The notes below the pieces were generated by a model, which was given only the letters and a program-made list of their open reading frames with translations, ran no database searches and had not been told where the DNA came from. A stretch of 57,635 nucleotides of DNA, from assembly GCF_001949145.1 (NCBI RefSeq), contig NW_019091380.1:1834231-1891865 (forward strand). The letters are read 5' to 3'. Made by a program: the position numbers and the translations under genes. This stretch comes from Acanthaster planci. Its lineage: Eukaryota; Echinodermata; Asteroidea; Valvatida; Acanthasteridae. Positions within the stretch are counted from its first letter, which is position 1, and each line of letters opens with the position of its first letter. Below, in pieces: positions 37,501 to 52,500 of this stretch.

Positions 37501-40500
37501 AGATCAATAGTCTGTGCTTTCAAATAACCCCAATTTTAGGACATGGTTCAGTTCACAGTCAACAGCACCTGTCACAAAAGAACCCAATCAGTACTTAGGA
37601 CTCAACAGCTGTTGCTATGGAAACACCGATCAGCAGCAAGGACTAAATGTTTTTTGGTATGATTCTCAAGAGGTGTCAATGTCCTAGTCCCCCCAAAAAC
37701 TGTAGTGAATGACATTCCCTGCCCAAAACTTAAAAAAAAGGGCCCCACAAAATAACTCACCTGCAAAAACATAACCTCAAGAATTCAGAGGATTTTGGGC
37801 AGGACTTACCTTGCGTGCAGGTCGAACCTCTGTAACATCCAAAACACATGCAGGAGAACGTCAGGCAATTGCTGGCTACGGACTGACAGATTCCACCATT
37901 CTGGCACGGGCTAGCAGCGCAGGGTTCAAACACTACAATTGACAGGTACATCACAAATAGCATCGAGAAAGGAACATAAGAATCGGCAGATAAGAGATGG
38001 GAATGAAGGACGATCAACTCCACGTGAAATCACACGGCAAGGCACAGAGTTTTAACACTAGATTCAACACACATGTATCAAGTTTTGATGTGGCCAAAAA
38101 AATTAACAAGAGTGAAAATGAAAGATTGTCAACATCTAAAACCTCCATCTCCAACAGATGACCTGTTTGTATCTTTCCTCACAAACTTCATGACACTTAG
38201 CATCATAAAATAACATTTATGAAATAAAAAAATTAACATGTACGCAGGCCAAAAAAACAGTCACAGGGAAAGAAAATTTGTTCAAACACTTGAAATGAAC
38301 ACAAATAACTTTTCAACTGGCTGAGGTATGGAGCTGTGCACAAGCAAGGAACGGCGATTTATTAAGACCCACACATGACATCACTTGGCGTCAATACATG
38401 GCTGATTCTATAAATTAGGGGTCCAACTTGGGGACATTTTGGTGTCCTGTTACACCTGAAGCCATTCAACTTTTCTTCATGTAAAATTGTAGCCACATTA
38501 TCAAACATTGTCCAGATTGAACAGCATATTGTACAGGTCATAAACAATGTAATCCTGTTTGATCTACAGAATGTGAACAGTACTAATTTTAGTTCTATCC
38601 AGAAGAGCTGAATGGTTTCACCCGTAGCAGAACACCAAAATGTTCCCAAGTTGGACCTCCAATTTATAGAATCACCCACACACTGGTGCCTTCACAGTTT
38701 CCTTGACACATGGCAACGATTGCATGTGAGTGAATGTGTGCAACCCTTGAGCTGTTTTAATGTGCTGTTTGTGTTACCATGAGTATATTTCTAAGTGCAC
38801 AAATATTAAGAGTGTGACCTACAGGCAAGCAAGAAGAAACATACTGCCAATCAGACAGAGAGTACAGAATTTCCATTGCAACAGCAGTTCACCACATGTT
38901 GCAAATGTAATAGTTAAATCGTGAATTCTTCGTCAAATGGCACAATGGCCACCCCCATGCTACGTACGATTGTCATTATTATGCCCATTGAGAGAACTGG
39001 GTGCCGGCTCGGCCTGTCCCTATTTCACCAATGAGGGCTTACTGACCCATTGCATGTGTGAATGATTTGCATACCTCGGTCACAGGTGCTTCCCACCCAG
39101 CAGCCAGTGCACCTGCAAGTGAACGCCGTGCAATCTGGCTGGGAACCAATCAGGGCTGGTGAGCACTGGCCGCCATTCTGGCATGGGTTACCAGCACACG
39201 GGTCTTTCGCTGTAAACGAAAAAAAAATGAATTTAATCTTGAAATCTTGATCAACTCCTGCCTGCAGCAGACCTGCTACCTCTTCCAAGTTATTTTCAGC
39301 TAACTAGGAAAAGTACATGCTTTAAAAGACTTGCCACAATCTGAATATAGAGTAGTGTAGAAATGTTATAAAAATCTATCAAACTACATATACAGATATC
39401 TTTCAGGAGAAGATTATGCAAAAGAAAAAACATAACAGTCCGATTTTGAATTCTGTTTGAAATGACCATGACCCGTTGGATCAAATAATTACTAAAGTTT
39501 CAGTTATCGGCAAAAAGTGAAGACCAGTTTCATATTTTAAGTCCCTTCAAGAAGATCACCACATTTTGTTTTCCTCGGCCCTTCAACTTGACAACAGAAC
39601 GTTTCTAAAATGGTGTATACAAAGTTTCAACACAATGGCATCATTATTTGCCGTCTTACAAAATGGAATGAAGCTTTATGATAGACGCAGCCTATTTGGC
39701 CATACAGCAGGCTTCATAAAAAAAGGGAAACTTTGTGGCTTACGGATGGAGCAGTCAGGTCCCTGGTAGCAGTCTGAACACTGACAGGTAAAGTCTAGGC
39801 AGCTGGGCCCGTTGGCTGAGCAGACACCACCATTCTGACAAGGGTTGGGACTGCAGGGAGTCACAGCTACAAAACAAAGAGACAGACAAAATCACTTCAT
39901 GATTTAGGATGCATAAATCTCACGAGAACAAATTGACATAAGCAAACACAATAGCTTTTCTGGCAGTTACCTGTAGAAAACATGCTCTGGTCACTTCTTT
40001 GACCAAGTTTGCAGTTTTAATACAAATCTTGCCCAAATGCAAGCCCTCCTAAAATTTCTGTACGGAAATTACTACAGTATCAAAGGCAGAACTTATATAT
40101 TCACTCTTCCTATTTGAAAGTGTACCCAGGTGGTTTATACGAGTAATATCAGAAATTAGGGGTCCATTTTTTTGTGTCCCTGTCACATTTTGTAAGTTCA
40201 GAACACATTTCCTAATTTCCAAGAGTGATGAATTAATACGAATTACCTGCCAAACAAATACCAATAATTTAAAATCAAATCTGGTGATATTTCCATGTCC
40301 AATAACAAAGGTCAGACGCAACAGGGACACCAAAATGTCACACTTTTGGACCCCTCATTTGTGGAACTACTCTCACCTCCAGCTTAAACCCAACATGTTT
40401 AAAGTAAGCATGGGCATGTGTGCAGTTTTAAGGCACATTCAATACATGCACTGATGCTGAAATCAATGAATTGGAGGCACAGGATTTCAAAACGGTCGCA

Positions 40501-43500
40501 TTATCCTCGGGACTTACGTAGCAAGCAGTCAGAGCCAGTGAAGCACTCCGTGCACTGGCAGATACGCGAGTTACATGAAGTGCTGCTGATGTAGCACGTG
40601 CCCCCGTTTTGGCAGGGCTGTAAACTACAGGGGTTGATGGCTGTCGAAGAAAAGAAACACAAAGTGCATCATTGCTTGTCAGACATCTGTATAAATAGAA
40701 AGGATTAAATTTCAAGCAGTAATCACAGCTGGGATCAAGCTAACATCCGAGACAATTCATTTAGAATATTGATTTAATAGATATTTCCATACGCGGGAAA
40801 GTTTTGCATGCCTAGATCACATTCTATGCTTTAGCTGATGTTTTTCTATTTACCAAGAGGGGCTGAAAACTCAATTATTGCAAGCCCAAACGTTGCTAAG
40901 TCTATTGATTAAAGGTTGCCTGGTTATAACAGTTCTCGCAGTAATTTTTTTACAGTAACTCTTCAATTGGACTTTGGTTTTTTAATAAATCTGAACAGAC
41001 GGGATTGACTCTGGCTTATATCTACAAAGAAAAACACACAAGCCAAAACATCCATCTTAAATGTCTCTAAAACTATGCAAAAACTACTCACTTTGTGCTT
41101 TCTTTGGGCCCAATGCCTGTAGCAATGTAAATATTTTACGTGCAGATATCATCTCTCAGATTATTGAAGTCAATTGAGTAAATTTCACAAGAAAACTTAC
41201 ATATCTGGCACATGTTGCCTGTGAAGCACGTTGGGCACAGACAGAGGAATTGGGTACAGTCTCCTGACACCTGGGCACACGTGCCACCATTCAGACATGG
41301 ATTACCAGCACAAGGATTCACATCTGCAAGAAGACATACATTTGCTGAAAAACAGTACAACATCCAACACATAAATTATCTCCCATGAAAAGAAAGCTTT
41401 TCTCCTCTTTTTGGCTCTCTTTTCGTAATTTTTGTGAAATGTCAGGACTTCTTCACTATCAAAATGTTTGGAAAAACTGACAAGGGGATAAAACTTACAT
41501 GAAAGGCAGTTGGGTCCGGTGAAACAAGTTGAGCAAGTGCAGCTGTAGGTGTTGCACTGTCCCGGAATGGCGCTGGAGATCTGCGTGCATTGTCCACCAT
41601 TATGGCAGGGGTTAGATGCACAAGGGTTCATGGCTGTGAGTGAAACAGTTGAAACAAGGTTGAATGTTAAGAAGCAAAGGTTTGGGGGGAAAAATGCCAA
41701 AAATGAGAAGTCCTTATTGTTCAGCACACTGCAATACCACTGCCATCAAAATGTCGTCTTTACGTAAGTCAAAAGACGGTTACACTGTTCATTTCCAAAC
41801 TTAAAGAAGTTTCCATTCTAGCAAGATAAGAATTCAAGGTGGGATTGACATGCTACTTGTAATTAAGTAAAAAAAAGGAGTGATGTACATGTACATGTAA
41901 AAGTGACACTTTTGACGACAATAACAAGTAAGCAGCTTTATAGCCAAAACAGTAAAATAAATAACAAGCAGCCAAACAGATAATTGACTCAATGAAAAGA
42001 AAAAAAACGACAGCTGACTTACGCGTGTTACAGTTGGGGCCCGTCCAACAAGACGTACAGGCACAACTGTGCACAGGACAAAAGTTGCCACCAACATTGG
42101 CAGCTTCACAGATACCGCCGTTCTGGCATGGGTTGCTGTCGCACGGATTGACAACTGGGAGAAAGCAGGATATATTTTAAATGTCAGAACATGAAAATCC
42201 TACATCTGAGCTGTGGCGCAACTGGGATGGCAATTGGGAAGTGGTGCCGGCAAGCCTGGGGTTCGTACATTTATCAAGGGGGTACTGAAAGCATGAATAG
42301 CGGCAGGTGTATCAAGATTTCAAATGGTGAGGTGTGAAGGGCGTCTGGACATTTGCCAGAGTTCCTCTCCCAAGAGCCACACTGATGTATTTCAGTCAAC
42401 TGCAGAAATATTTCAGGATCTACATTTCTTTGAGGGCTAATTTTGAATAAGTTCGGAAATATTGACTTCCTTATGCCGGTTTGAACATACACCCCAAACT
42501 GACAAACTGTTGCTATACATTCACCTTATGACTCAGGGCAAGCTCTTTCACAGTTAAACACTGTTCAGAGCCGCCAACAATGTCACAAAGGCACTTGACT
42601 TTTACAGAGTTCAATTTAACTGGTGTAAGCCTGCCCCCAAATAAGACTATTGACAGCACCATGTGAACTTAAGAACTAAACTAAGCAAACACAGTTTCTT
42701 GTAGCTTCTTAAACTGTTCCATCCTCTGTAGCTTTTTAATACTGGATTGGAGAGAGCATGGAATGCATACAACCTTGGAGGGTCTCCACATTTAGGGACC
42801 AAATTGGACATGTGAACATGGCAAATAGTGCATTTAAGTTTCTATCTATAAAAATGATATTTAGAAGGGCTTTGACAAAATCACTTGGCCACAGCTAGAG
42901 GATAAAGACACGTCCATGGCTAGCAACTGCTTCCAATTTCCATAAATATATGTGTTCTGGCTAGCCACAGCCACAGCAATGTTGGACGTAGCCTTACTCT
43001 GGTTGCAGCGCGTTCCGGTGAAGCATGAGTTGCAGATACAAAAGAAGGTGTAGCAAGTGCCAGGTTGGCTGGTTCTGGTGTGACAGGTTCCGCTGTTGCC
43101 GCACGGGTTGCTAAGGCAGGGATCGGTTGCTGAAAGACAACGGGGAACCAGCACATACAATATGAGCCAGTCTGATATTTCAGAGCCTCGCATGTGCACA
43201 TTGATGTTCTCAAATGAACTACAGTGCATTTCCTGTTGAGCAATTTCTATCAAAACACTGAACTGGTTCACCTTTGCTCACATTGAAGTGTTGAAGTTGC
43301 AGCAAGTAACGCCCCTTGAAAGGTTACTAGATTAAACTTTTCAGTTTTGATAACAGATATTTCCTTCTCTAGATGGAAGCTGAACAACAGCTCAACTCCA
43401 TTCTCTGCATCCTCTTTTAATTGGGATTAAAGTAATTCATTCCTTTTGGTTTGCAGAGAGTAAATGAAGTAAAGTGTACACAGCTGCCATGGAGGTTTTT

Positions 43501-46500
43501 CTCTCTTTTTGAGACAAGCAGGCCGTGTGTCCCCATTTCAGGAAATTCAGTTCTGGTCCTTCTGGGTTAAAAGTAACTGTAGTGGAGACCAGACACGAGA
43601 CCATTCACAAAATCAGTCACAAGTATTAAGCAGGGTGAACAATAACCAAGGAGTGCTTCTGAATTTAGATTGGTGGTCTTGTGTTGGTTTTAAGATGGTC
43701 TTAAGGGGGCTCAACTAAAACGCACTGGCTTTTTATGGTCAGACTAGGGTTAAAGCAGAATCAACATGAGGTGATGTATGAACTTACGGATGGTGCACAG
43801 CTCTCCCTCCCAGCAACCACTGCACTGACACGTCAAGCTGTCACAGGTGCCAGGTACCGGCTGACACAAACCACCATTGAAGCATGGATTGGAGATGCAA
43901 GGATTCACCACTGAAACAACAATGATAATCGACTTTGATATGTGACACTGGATTAATTAATGCAAAAGCACAAAATCTCAAGGCACTTTTTATTATTAAA
44001 ACAGCATTATAAACAGGGGTGTGAGTGGCCACTTAAAATTAAAGCTGAAAACAGATAGCAAAAAGTTGAAATATAAAAATTTCCCATTCTTTTGTACAGA
44101 CCAGGTGTGCAAAAAAGCTGAAATTCAGGGTCAACATCTTAACAATAAAAAGCTGAAGTCAGCTAAAAAGTTGAATTCTCATATCCCTGTATAAAGATTC
44201 CATAAATTACCATGCAATTAACAAGTTAATATACCAAACTATATCACAAATTCATAAGGAGAAAAACTACATCATACACAAAATAGAGTGATAAAACATA
44301 CTAAGGTTACATTTCACGCAATAAATTAAAGAACAATCACTTTAATATAAGCCTGTCGTTAAAAGGGCTGCCTTAAAAGTGGAAAGTGACACTGAACTGT
44401 TTTGTTGCAGCTTTGGTGTTATCCACTGAAGTAATGATGCATAGCCATACAGTAAAATTCCATTTTGACCACGGCATTAGTTTTTGTCACTGGGGTACAT
44501 CTACTGCTTATGAAAAAAAAAAAAAAATTCCCCTTTTTGGTCATGGATGTGATTTTGGCCACCCACATACTATGGGAATAGCCATAGCCATACATAACAA
44601 TGCTCAATTTGGACATGGCTTTGGTTTCCGTAAATGAATTACTGCGATGACCAGATGCAGCAAAATAATAAATGGCTAAGTGACTCACACTGAGTACAGA
44701 ATGTTCCTCTCCAGCAACCCACGCAGTCACAGGTATATGAGGAGCAGGAGGTAGCGGTACACTGCCCGCCGTTCTGACAGGGATTGTTGGCACATGGATC
44801 CAGCACTGCGGAGAAAAGACAACAGCAGCATCAACAGTAGCTGTTGAAATATTGCATTCCCCTTTTTAATAGTCACTAGGCATTACCCTTTCTTGTTTTT
44901 TTAAATGATTTTCCAATAGGCCTTGTCAACTTGCAGATACAGGATGGATGGCACATGATGAAGTTAGAATGACAATCTTTAAAACAAAAATCAGAAAACT
45001 GTTTTGAAATGCATATCACTGCAAGCCTCAATGTGAAACCCAGTGCAAGCTCCAAACAGTGACTGAGTATACTTGGTTTATTTCACTTGAACACCTGTCC
45101 TCAACAGTTCCACAGTGCACAATGTATACCAACATATGACAACAATATTTATGCCCATTAATTGGGGAAGCCAAGTAACAGGCAAAACTTTAGGGCAAGT
45201 ACATGTATTTACAAATAACTGCTCCTTATGGCCACTCTAATCCGTACAACCAGTGCAATGCTTTGCATCATCACTTGAGTACTGTACTTAAACAGTGAGA
45301 ATTCCTCCTGTGTCCAGCTTGTATGCATGTAACCAGAATCTGGTTAGAAGTGTCGTCCTGATCATTAATCCTGAATGGCCCAATGCTTGCATCCTTAAAG
45401 GTTTAAATATGTGTGATTGAGAAGCATGTATCAGTCTTGTATTATGCAGTAATGCTGACTCCCGTGATTTGTTCAGATCTAAATGTTGAGGTTTGCCTGA
45501 ACACCAACTCTAGTCTTCGGAGCCATTCGTTGGCATTGTTTCCTTGTGATACTTACAAGTTTCGCAGTTGTCTCCAGTATAGCAGCCTGGGCACACACAC
45601 AGGTATGAGCCACAGGTGACAGAGGCCTGGAAGCAAGCGCCACCGTTCAGGCACGGATTGACCTGACAAGGGTCACTTCCTGGAAGATATAAAAAACGAG
45701 GGGAAAACAAAACAATGTGAGTGGCCAAGATGGATTGCTGAATTCGTGAGCCAAACTCGGCATTGACAGTGATGCTGATCTGTTCATATCTGTTTTCAAC
45801 TAGCAGGGCTGAAATGGATTTTAACAACTGATGCCGAGCCAGGTCACTGGGTAATATGTTCAGATGATTTTCAATGATAACTCTAATGTTACCGCCTCGC
45901 TGATGAAGCAGTCACCAGTATATTGGGAGCTGGTTACACCCTCCCTTCCATTCTCATGAACCAACCAATACACACGTGTTGACGCATCTTTTCTTGACTC
46001 TAGTGGGAAGGTGCCGCACTTGCTGCACAAAGCCCTTGACTGACACCAGACCCGGCCCCGAGACTATTAACTTACGGAATTGACACAGGTCTCCAGAGTA
46101 ACAAGCGTCACAGACGCAGGTGAAGTTACTGCAGGTGCTATCTGTGGTACAGGCCCCGTTGTTCTGGCAAGGTAGACTCAGACAAGGGCTTGAATCTGTG
46201 TTGAATGGCAACAATTTCTTGTCAGTATTTCATGAATAAAATGTCATTGGTTCTTTGGTGAATGGGATGTCAAATTTCTAATCGTGGCTTAACTGTACTA
46301 AAAAGTATTAATAAATGTAATTTCATTTGATTGAACGCCATTAATCCCCTTATCTTTGATTCAAAAGCATAATATAATTAAGTAGTCAGATATTAACGTA
46401 TTTCCAGGCAGAGGCCGTGTCCGAAACGGGCTTCCAGAGCTGCGGCTAGGTCTATTGTCTACGCGTTTCCACACATTTCCAATGGAGTGAAGACCTAGAC

Positions 46501-49500
46501 CTAGCTCTAGACAAGAGATTCGGATGCAGCGTGAGTTTCAGAAACCTTTCAGTTTGAGCTGTTGCCAACTGTTCACGTTGGGTCTGAGCTAATTTTGTCT
46601 TGTGTTTCTCTCAAGGGGCTGTCTATAACATGGGCTATCTTTACATCAACCTTGTCTCTTGTTGTCTTGCTACTGAATAATAAGCTAGCGAGAGATTTGG
46701 GACTCTACAAAAACCAGTAGTATCATTACTACATTTACAATTGATTTTGGACTTACAAGTTTGACATGTTTCTCCTGTCCAACATCCAGTACACTGACAG
46801 GTGTATCGTTCACAGTTTATCAAACTCCTGTAGCACAGGCCACCATTGGCACATGGGCTCTCCAGACATGGATCGACAACTACATGTACCAGATGGGGAG
46901 AAAAAAACATGACTGTCAACGTACTCCAATCCTATTGGTCGAGGGCCTGTCACATGGGCAGCTTTGAAAGGTGAACGGATCATCGTCACATGTGCACATT
47001 CTGCCACATTCATATTCCAGTGCATACTACAAACCATGTTTTAGAATAAGGGCTGATTTAAAATTGTCAAGGTTAAATGACTTACTCTGTGCGCAGGTCG
47101 GTCCAGTAAAACAACGCGGGCAGGTGCATACATAGTGATTACATGCATGTGGGGCCTCAGTACACGTGCCACCATTCTGGCATGGATCAATGGTGCAACC
47201 CCCTTGATCTAGGGCCAAAAAATACAGCATTAGCATTGATTAAATGCTGTCAATTAAAAATCAACCTCCACATGTATTATCACAAGATTGAAACTGTAAT
47301 TTGGATTTAAAAATTCGGTCTAAATCAGTCATTAACAAAAGGATGGAGAAATGATAAAAAACTGAAGATTGATTTTGTTGAACTTTCTGGTGTTACGTAA
47401 TAAAGGAAGTTAGCTGAATGGCATAGTTTCCATGCTGTCAAGCATTGATGAGTGAATCCAACAATATTTTTGACAGATGTTGCCTATTAGAAATTTTAGC
47501 AAAAGTTAACTAGAAGGCTGCAAAAATTTGCACAAAAAATTTTCAGATAGACATGTTGTTAAATAAACCAACAATGGAATGTGACCGGGCGCTTATAGAA
47601 TAATTGTAAAAGTGAATAAAGAAATTTGAACTGCAGAGGCCTTGAACCTTTCAACTTCTAGGGTCTGTGCTTGTATGTTACGTGCCATATTGCCCATATG
47701 TTAATTTCATAAAGTCATGTTAAGCACACAAGCAAAAGCCGTTCTCCATGAAAGGTATTGGTTTTCAAAATCTGAACTCACAAACTTCACAGTTGAATCC
47801 CAAATAGCATGGTGGACAAAAACAGTTGTAGCCGACACAAAGATTGTTGCAAGTTCCCCCATTCAGGCAAGGACTGCTAGCGCAGATATCCACAGCTGCA
47901 GAGGGTGAAACAAAAGAGTGAGATGTACATGTAGGGTCTACGAGAAATGAAAGTGACATGTAGGCAGCTCTGTGCATGACCAAGTAGGGTACCTCTTTTT
48001 ATCATCCTTGATTGTCCCTTTGGGGGGACACACAGAGGGCAAGTTCTAGCCACGACTGTGGCTAAACTATACTTTGACCAACAGCACCAGATTAAAGGGT
48101 GGTTGAGCCGTCTTGTTGACCATTAGAACCAGGCTTTAGAACACAGTCACATCACTGGTTAGCCTCTTTTAAAAATCACATTTACGGGGAACCACTGACA
48201 TGAACATAACTGTACAAGTTGTCAAAGATGACAAACACAATGAGAGATGCAGCTGATAGCAAAATGTGAGTGGTTCTGGATTTCATCAATGAATTTATCT
48301 AGTCTTATTTTACTTTTAGCATTACTTTCATACAGGGGAAATGGATCTAGAGCTACTTACGTATTTCGCAGAACTCTCCAGTCCAACAAACTGGACAAGT
48401 GCAGGTGTAGTCAGGGCATCCATTGTTGCAAACACCCCCGTTCTGACATTGGTGATTTACGCACTTATCAACAGCTGGTGGTCCCCAATCAAAGCAAAAA
48501 ATATACCATCAGTTACCAGGAGGCTTATCTGATATTTTACCATGAACTTTACTATTAATTATCGATTGAAAATATGATCAACTCTGGAAAGTATTAACAA
48601 TGTACATCAAGTAATTTTTTAATTGCAAAACCATATGCCATTTTCTTTGTATCTTGTACCAAGGCAACTTTTGTGCCTGCAAAAAAAAGAACAAAGGACA
48701 AGATTAAAATCACTTACGGATTTCGCAGAAGGCCCCCCCGAAACACGAGTCACAGACGCAAGTGGTTGAGGTACAGGATGGTAACTGGATGCAAGTACCT
48801 CCATTGATGCATGGGTTAAATGAACCACTGCACAAGTCAACATCTAGAGACAGTTAAAAACAAGTCAAAAGATAAAATAAATATGGATCAAGGATACCTT
48901 TGAAAACTTTCATAAATCTGTTTAATAGGATGTGGTTAATTGCATTTTATGCAGCTTGAGGTCAAATTGTATCCTTGGTGAAATAATTGTAGTTGCTCTG
49001 TTATGCATCTTAGAATTAGGACAAAAACTGTCCGTAGAATACTGGTCACTAATTCATGTGATTTCCTAAGAAAACTGCATCATAGGTCTGTTTGGGGAAA
49101 TTCTCATAAAGTTCTGTCCGAAAAACTAAACCTAAGTTGAGGTGACACCAAACAAAATTCTAAAACCCACAGCTAATGTAGTGTAATGATTGACTAACTG
49201 TACACCTAGAACTCAAACATAAATTAGACTGAAATGAGGAAAGGTCCTACCTCCTTCACACAAGCGGCCTTGAGAGCAGGAATCACATATACAGTTGAAT
49301 TCACTGCAAGAGGTGGAGACGCATGTGCTGCCCCTACTACAAGGATTACTAGCACACGGATCAATGTCTGTCAGAAATAATCAACAAAGTTAGTAGATCT
49401 TTTCCAACCAATCTTCCGCAATTTGTGATAGTATGAGGTGACATTTGGGGCAAGAGGTTGGTGAGCTTTTGTCATGCTCTTGCAATACATTATTTTCTAT

Positions 49501-52500
49501 TTACTTTAATACAGTTGCAGCGTAGGATCTAGACTGGCCTCTAATGATAAAAAATATTAGGGGTTATAGTTCTGGAGCAGATTTCTTTTGCTGAAACGAA
49601 TCAAGTAGTCTTTCTCTAACCTTGCAATATTTGATAAATTCTTGCAAAGGCTTATGGATGAGTTGAAAAGGCTTCAAGAATCTTCTTAAGTGCATATAAT
49701 AAATTTCTGCAAATGTTTCCACAGTAGCAAAATCTGAAATGATTTTAATCTACAGAGTACACATCCAAACTGCAGAGTACAAAACGCTCAGACGTAAACT
49801 AAGAACCAACTTCAAGTGCCAAATTATATCAGACCCAATTCATTTTTGTTTTCTGTGATTCTCAACAAAGTTCTTTCTTTACATACTGCAAACTTTCAAC
49901 GACAGAAAACTGCCTTTGACAAGGAAAGAAATTGGGGCATATTAAATAAAAATCTTAAATGTTTTTTAAAAACTATAATTGAATAGAATATTTTTCAAAT
50001 TTATAAAAGGTACATTTCAACAAATCAATGTTAAATACATGCACATATTGCTTTGGGTTGGAAATCATTTGTTTCAAATCAGGAATAGTAATAACTTACT
50101 AAGGACATGTGAAAAGTCCAAGTACGCATGCACAAACAAATAAAGCGCTGACAAAGAGGGCAAGGGAATAGTGACAGAGTACATGTATGGAGGACACGCA
50201 TATTTGAATAGGAACCTTTAACAGAAACAACATAGGCCCCTAATGCTCAACAGAAAGGAATACCAAGGTAAATCTCTTATTAAAACGGAAAATGACATCA
50301 TTAATTATTTGCAATTTTTGCATGGTTTGACATCATGAAATGGATCTTAATTGACCGGGTTTCCTGCACATGACACTGAGTCCAACGGTTCTCTTTAGAG
50401 CTTTGCTTACTCAAAAAAAAAAAAGAATTTCACATACTGCAAACCTTCGTCACAAACTCATCTGAATACACTTTACCTGAAACACTTTGGTCACTGAACA
50501 TGTTGGAATAATCAAACAGAAATCATTTCAAAGTCCAGTACCTGGCTGGTATACTTACATTCCTCGCAGGTAGGCCCTGTCCAGCAACCTGAGCAGAAAC
50601 ACTGGTAGGTATTACACGTGGCACCAGCAGGCTGGCAGAAGGCATTGTTCTTGCAAGGGTTGGCCGCACAAGGATCAAGGACTAGAGTGATTGAGGTTCA
50701 AGAGATATGTTCAATAGGTAATAGGAATTAAATTATTAACCTGCAAACTGTGCTAAATACCACTGAGTATGCAACAGCTGGATAAATGTCTCATTGGGGG
50801 TTGTTGATCACATGAATTGAATTCTTTGTTCTATCAACAGGTGATTGGTTGATAATCATTGGTTAACCCAATGTTTCCACAACACCTGATTAAAATTCCC
50901 ATCATCTGAATCGCGGGTCATCAATTACTGGTGAGACAGTTAATTATTCCCTGTTAAACCCTGGGCTGTGCATGCCTGCAGGGGCCAATTTCATAGAGCT
51001 GCTTCAGCACAAAATTTGCTTAAGCGTGAAAAAACCTTGCTTGACAAATCAGGTTACCAGCCAAAACTCCATGTGATGTATATTGTTTTGGAATGGTATT
51101 TACCCGTCTTTTGGTTAGCATGACAATCACATATTCTGAGCTGGTAACCCTTGTTTATTAAGCAAGTTTTTTTGTGCTTAAGCAAATTCTGTGCTTAAGC
51201 AGCTCTATGAAATTGGCCCCTGGCAGGCACAACTGCTGCTCTTTATACAGAGGTAAAGAAAGCTTTTCAAATAGACAAAAATTTCAGTTCTTGCTCAAAA
51301 AGTGAAAAACTTTGTGTCAATATTAAAATCTGTGCACAAAAGCCGTACCATACAGCAAACAAATGTTTGACATTCATGAAACAGAAAGACTGATTTCATT
51401 CTGTGTAAAGCTTGAATGTTCCACTCCACTCCATTTTGTACTGTGGTATAGAACGAAACCTTTCCCCTAGAAAATATTCTGACCGTTACATTCATAAAAA
51501 ATTGTCATCACAAACATTATTTGTATATTGTGCACAAACATTATTTGTATAACACTGTGCATAAACGTTATTTGTATAACGCTGCATATGCCAAAAGGGC
51601 CCCAAGGTTTACCTTTTAAAGGGGAAATTTGAACTGACAACGACATGCCAACTTACACACGCTGCAGTCTGCTCCACCAAAGCACCCGACACACTCGCAA
51701 ATGTAATTGACACAGTCGCCCTGGAATGCGTAGCAGTTGCCGTTGTTTTGGCATGGGTTCTGATCACAGGGGTTTATAGCTGTAGGCATAGGAATTACAA
51801 TAATGATTCAATGGCTGAATTCAATCTGAAACACTCAATTTGGGAGAAACGGTCGTACACCTTTTGGGAGATGTGTTATAAAATGCATTTATATGTATAA
51901 AATTTGCAGTATGTTTGCCAAATTTCCGATCGCTGTTGTTCTCATATGTGGGTTGAAGCTTTCTTTAATGTAATTTTCATCATGGAATAGCAATACTTGA
52001 CTCATTTGGAAACTAATACATTTGAGACATGCAGGAAAGCAAAATCTCTCGCAACACTTTGTTTCCGTTTTGAACCTGTTCATTTGTTAAAGTTCCAGTG
52101 TAGTATTTGTTCCAATGCAAGTCCTATTTTACAAGTCCAGTCAGAAGTCTTTCCATGATGACAAAGGGATGCTTTTGTCACAATTCATCATATAAGTGAG
52201 TCAGCTTGAGACTGGATGACCTGTGATAGATTTGCAGGGATTTCAAATGGACTCAACTACCCTACACGGCTACAGAGGTCATGACTTTAATGGGATGGAC
52301 AGCAAGTATTTCAGGAGACAGTCGAATGAGGGATGTGGATTTTGCATATTTACGTTGATCACAGAATGTTCCTGTGAAGCAAGATGGGCAGCTGCAGGTA
52401 AATGTATCACATTGCTGTAAGCCTCTGAAGCAAGTGCCTCCGTTCTCGCAAGGATTGTTGCGGCAAGGATCAATTTCTGAAAATCAAAAAAAAAAAAAGG

